A stretch of DNA of 64,000 bases from JBFWUW01 sp050247075. Lineage in GTDB: Bacteria > Planctomycetota > Planctomycetia > Pirellulales > JBFWUW01. Location: assembly GCA_050247075.1 (NCBI GenBank), contig JBFWUW010000018.1, positions 35,061 through 99,060 of the forward strand, given 5' to 3'. A model generated the notes under the pieces. The model worked only from the letters and a program-made list of their open reading frames with translations, made no database searches and had not been told where the DNA came from. Shown one piece after another: positions 62,860 through 64,000 of the stretch (position 1 is the stretch's first letter; the number at the start of each line of letters is the position of its first letter). Position numbers and translations under genes: made by a program.

Positions 62860-64000
62860 CTAAGCCGACGGCGGATCCGTGGCGGGCCGTTTGGCCGCCT
62901 TTAGCAGCGCCGCCTGCGGCTGGGCCTTGTAATAGGGATCGAGCGGGTAGCAGCCCGACATCATTCCCAACCGTGGGCCGGTCGTGCAATCGCTGAAGGT
63001 GCGGCAGAACTGCTTGCGTGCTAGCTGCTGCCCGGCCAGGACATCGGCCGGCAGTTCGGGATAGGAGAGCACCATCCGCCCCAGGCCGATATAGTCGGCC
63101 CAGCCAGCCCGCACGACTGCTTGGGCCACGTGCGGCAAGAATTCTTGCAAATAAGAGTAGGCGGTTCCCACCATCAGCAAGCCAGGGACGGCAGCGCGGC
63201 AATCGCGCGTGGCGATGATCTGCCGCACAACACCGGCCAGCGGATCCTCCGGCGGCTGGTAACCGTCACTCGGCGGAAACAGCGCCGGCCGTTGCAGGTG
63301 CGGGTTGTAGTACGGACTGCCGGCCGAGAGATTCACCACGGCCACTCCGGCTGCTTGCAGCACCGTCAGCAGCCGGATGGTCTCGGCCAGGTCGCCCCGC
63401 GTCGGCTTTTGCGGATCTACGCCAAATGCGTAGCGGTAAGGCAAGAGTTGATCGTGAGCCGCCGGTTCGCCGGCGTTGGTGCCAGGCTGGTAAGGGACGG
63501 TATCGAAGGCGCTCAAACGCACGCCCACCAGCAATTCAGGCCAGGCCGCGCGGACGCGCCCCACCAGATCCCGCAGAAAACGCGTGCGGCCCTCAAAATC
63601 GCCGCCAAAACGGCCCGGCCGCGCATGGCCGCTTAGCAATTCATGCACAAGATAACCGTGGCAAGCTTTGAGATCGACGAACCGAAAGCCGGCCTCGAAG
63701 GCCAGTCCGGCGGCGGCGACATATTTGTCCAGCAACCGTTCCAGTTCATCGTCGCTAATGACCGCTCCGTTGTTTTCCGGGTGAATTCCCAAGCGGGCAT
63801 CGAGCAATGGGTGGTGATAGGCGATCCGCGGCCGCGGGCCCGCGGCGGTCGGGCGAGAGTAACGTCCGGAATGCGTCAACTGCAAGCCGACGAGCAGATC
63901 GTCCACCGTGCCGAACCGCTCGCGGTGCGCGGCAACCAGTGTGGAGAGAAGCGGTTTCAAGCCGGCCCGGGTTTCAGGCGTGGCCAGTGTTTGATGGGGA
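62860..64000 (-). CDS. Old Yellow Enzyme-family flavin oxidoreductase (5' part outside window)
   Basis: The frame continues past the window's right edge, so the N-terminus is missing. FMN-barrel markers are VGLQLTHSGRYSRP, RFVDLKACHGYLVHELLSGH, ELLVGVRLSAFD and the phosphate-binding VGTAYSYLQEF/YIGLGRMVLSYPEL. Near the end, CRTFSDCTTG and then SGC resemble the cysteine cluster of 2,4-dienoyl-CoA reductase-type members, which carry an Fe-S centre, but the remaining ligands are unclear. Such enzymes reduce activated double bonds with NAD(P)H. The substrate is unknown. Confidence 0.9.
   Translation of the reverse strand, partial: PHQTLATPETRAGLKPLLSTLVAAHRERFGTVDDLLVGLQLTHSGRYSRPTAAGPRPRIAYHHPLLDARLGIHPENNGAVISDDELERLLDKYVAAAGLAFEAGFRFVDLKACHGYLVHELLSGHARPGRFGGDFEGRTRFLRDLVGRVRAAWPELLVGVRLSAFDTVPYQPGTNAGEPAAHDQLLPYRYAFGVDPQKPTRGDLAETIRLLTVLQAAGVAVVNLSAGSPYYNPHLQRPALFPPSDGYQPPEDPLAGVVRQIIATRDCRAAVPGLLMVGTAYSYLQEFLPHVAQAVVRAGWADYIGLGRMVLSYPELPADVLAGQQLARKQFCRTFSDCTTGPRLGMMSGCYPLDPYYKAQPQAALLKAAKRPATDPPSA

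Overview
The window is GC-rich, gene-dense bacterial chromosome. The gene content points to a planctomycete, probably of a Pirellula-like lineage; this is inference from gene families, since no rRNA gene is present. The clues are a cysteine-rich outer-membrane barrel protein of the planctomycete porin type, a TIGR03790-type protein, a DUF447 protein, many secreted HEAT, LRR, TPR and PQQ-repeat proteins of unknown role, a Tat-exported orphan protein, and many short dispersed foldback repeats between genes. I saw no rRNA, tRNA, CRISPR array, prophage or transposase gene.

Layout. 1-6.8 kb: tail of a sensor histidine kinase, a secreted HEAT-like protein, serA, and a minus-strand run of a lipoprotein, a zinc-ribbon protein and a small HEAT protein. 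7.2-9.4 kb: a DnaJ-like chaperone, a small membrane protein, rnpA, yidD and a glutaredoxin-like protein. 9.6-13 kb: unknown proteins and a porin with a clear terminator. 13.3-17.6 kb: a methyltransferase-like/endonuclease V fusion, cdsA, a metallophosphatase, a DUF2171 protein and a class IV aminotransferase. 17.8-21 kb: a K+-channel-like protein, a flotillin and an NfeD/YuaF-like protein. 21.4-29.1 kb: a complete phosphate-uptake set pstS-pstC-pstA-pstB-phoU with unusually long PstC and PstA. 29.1-33 kb: scpA, a HIT protein overlapping a dNTP triphosphohydrolase, and a secreted orphan. 33.0-33.3 kb: two tandem foldback (MITE-like) elements. 33.5-41.8 kb: ftsH and a three-gene RND efflux system. 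42-48.8 kb: a TIGR03790/LRR pair, a PQQ propeller protein, a membrane-anchored orphan and a HAD phosphatase. 49.3-56.6 kb: carB, a BNR-repeat protein, an amt-PII pair and a DUF447 protein. 56.9-64 kb: a Tat-exported orphan with a sugar isomerase/epimerase-like partner, an EEP-family hydrolase, a TPR protein and a truncated OYE-family reductase.

Functional themes are phosphate acquisition, nitrogen uptake and sensing (Amt plus PII), envelope export and quality control (FtsH, flotillin, RND/TolC, YidD), and nucleotide and DNA hygiene (EndoV fusion, dNTPase, HIT). The most unusual items are the two adjacent foldback elements at 33.0-33.3 kb, the alkyltransferase-EndoV fusion with altered alkyltransferase residues, the set of short hairpin repeats sharing a GTAGGAG prefix but differing in stem sequence, and the channel/flotillin/NfeD cluster.
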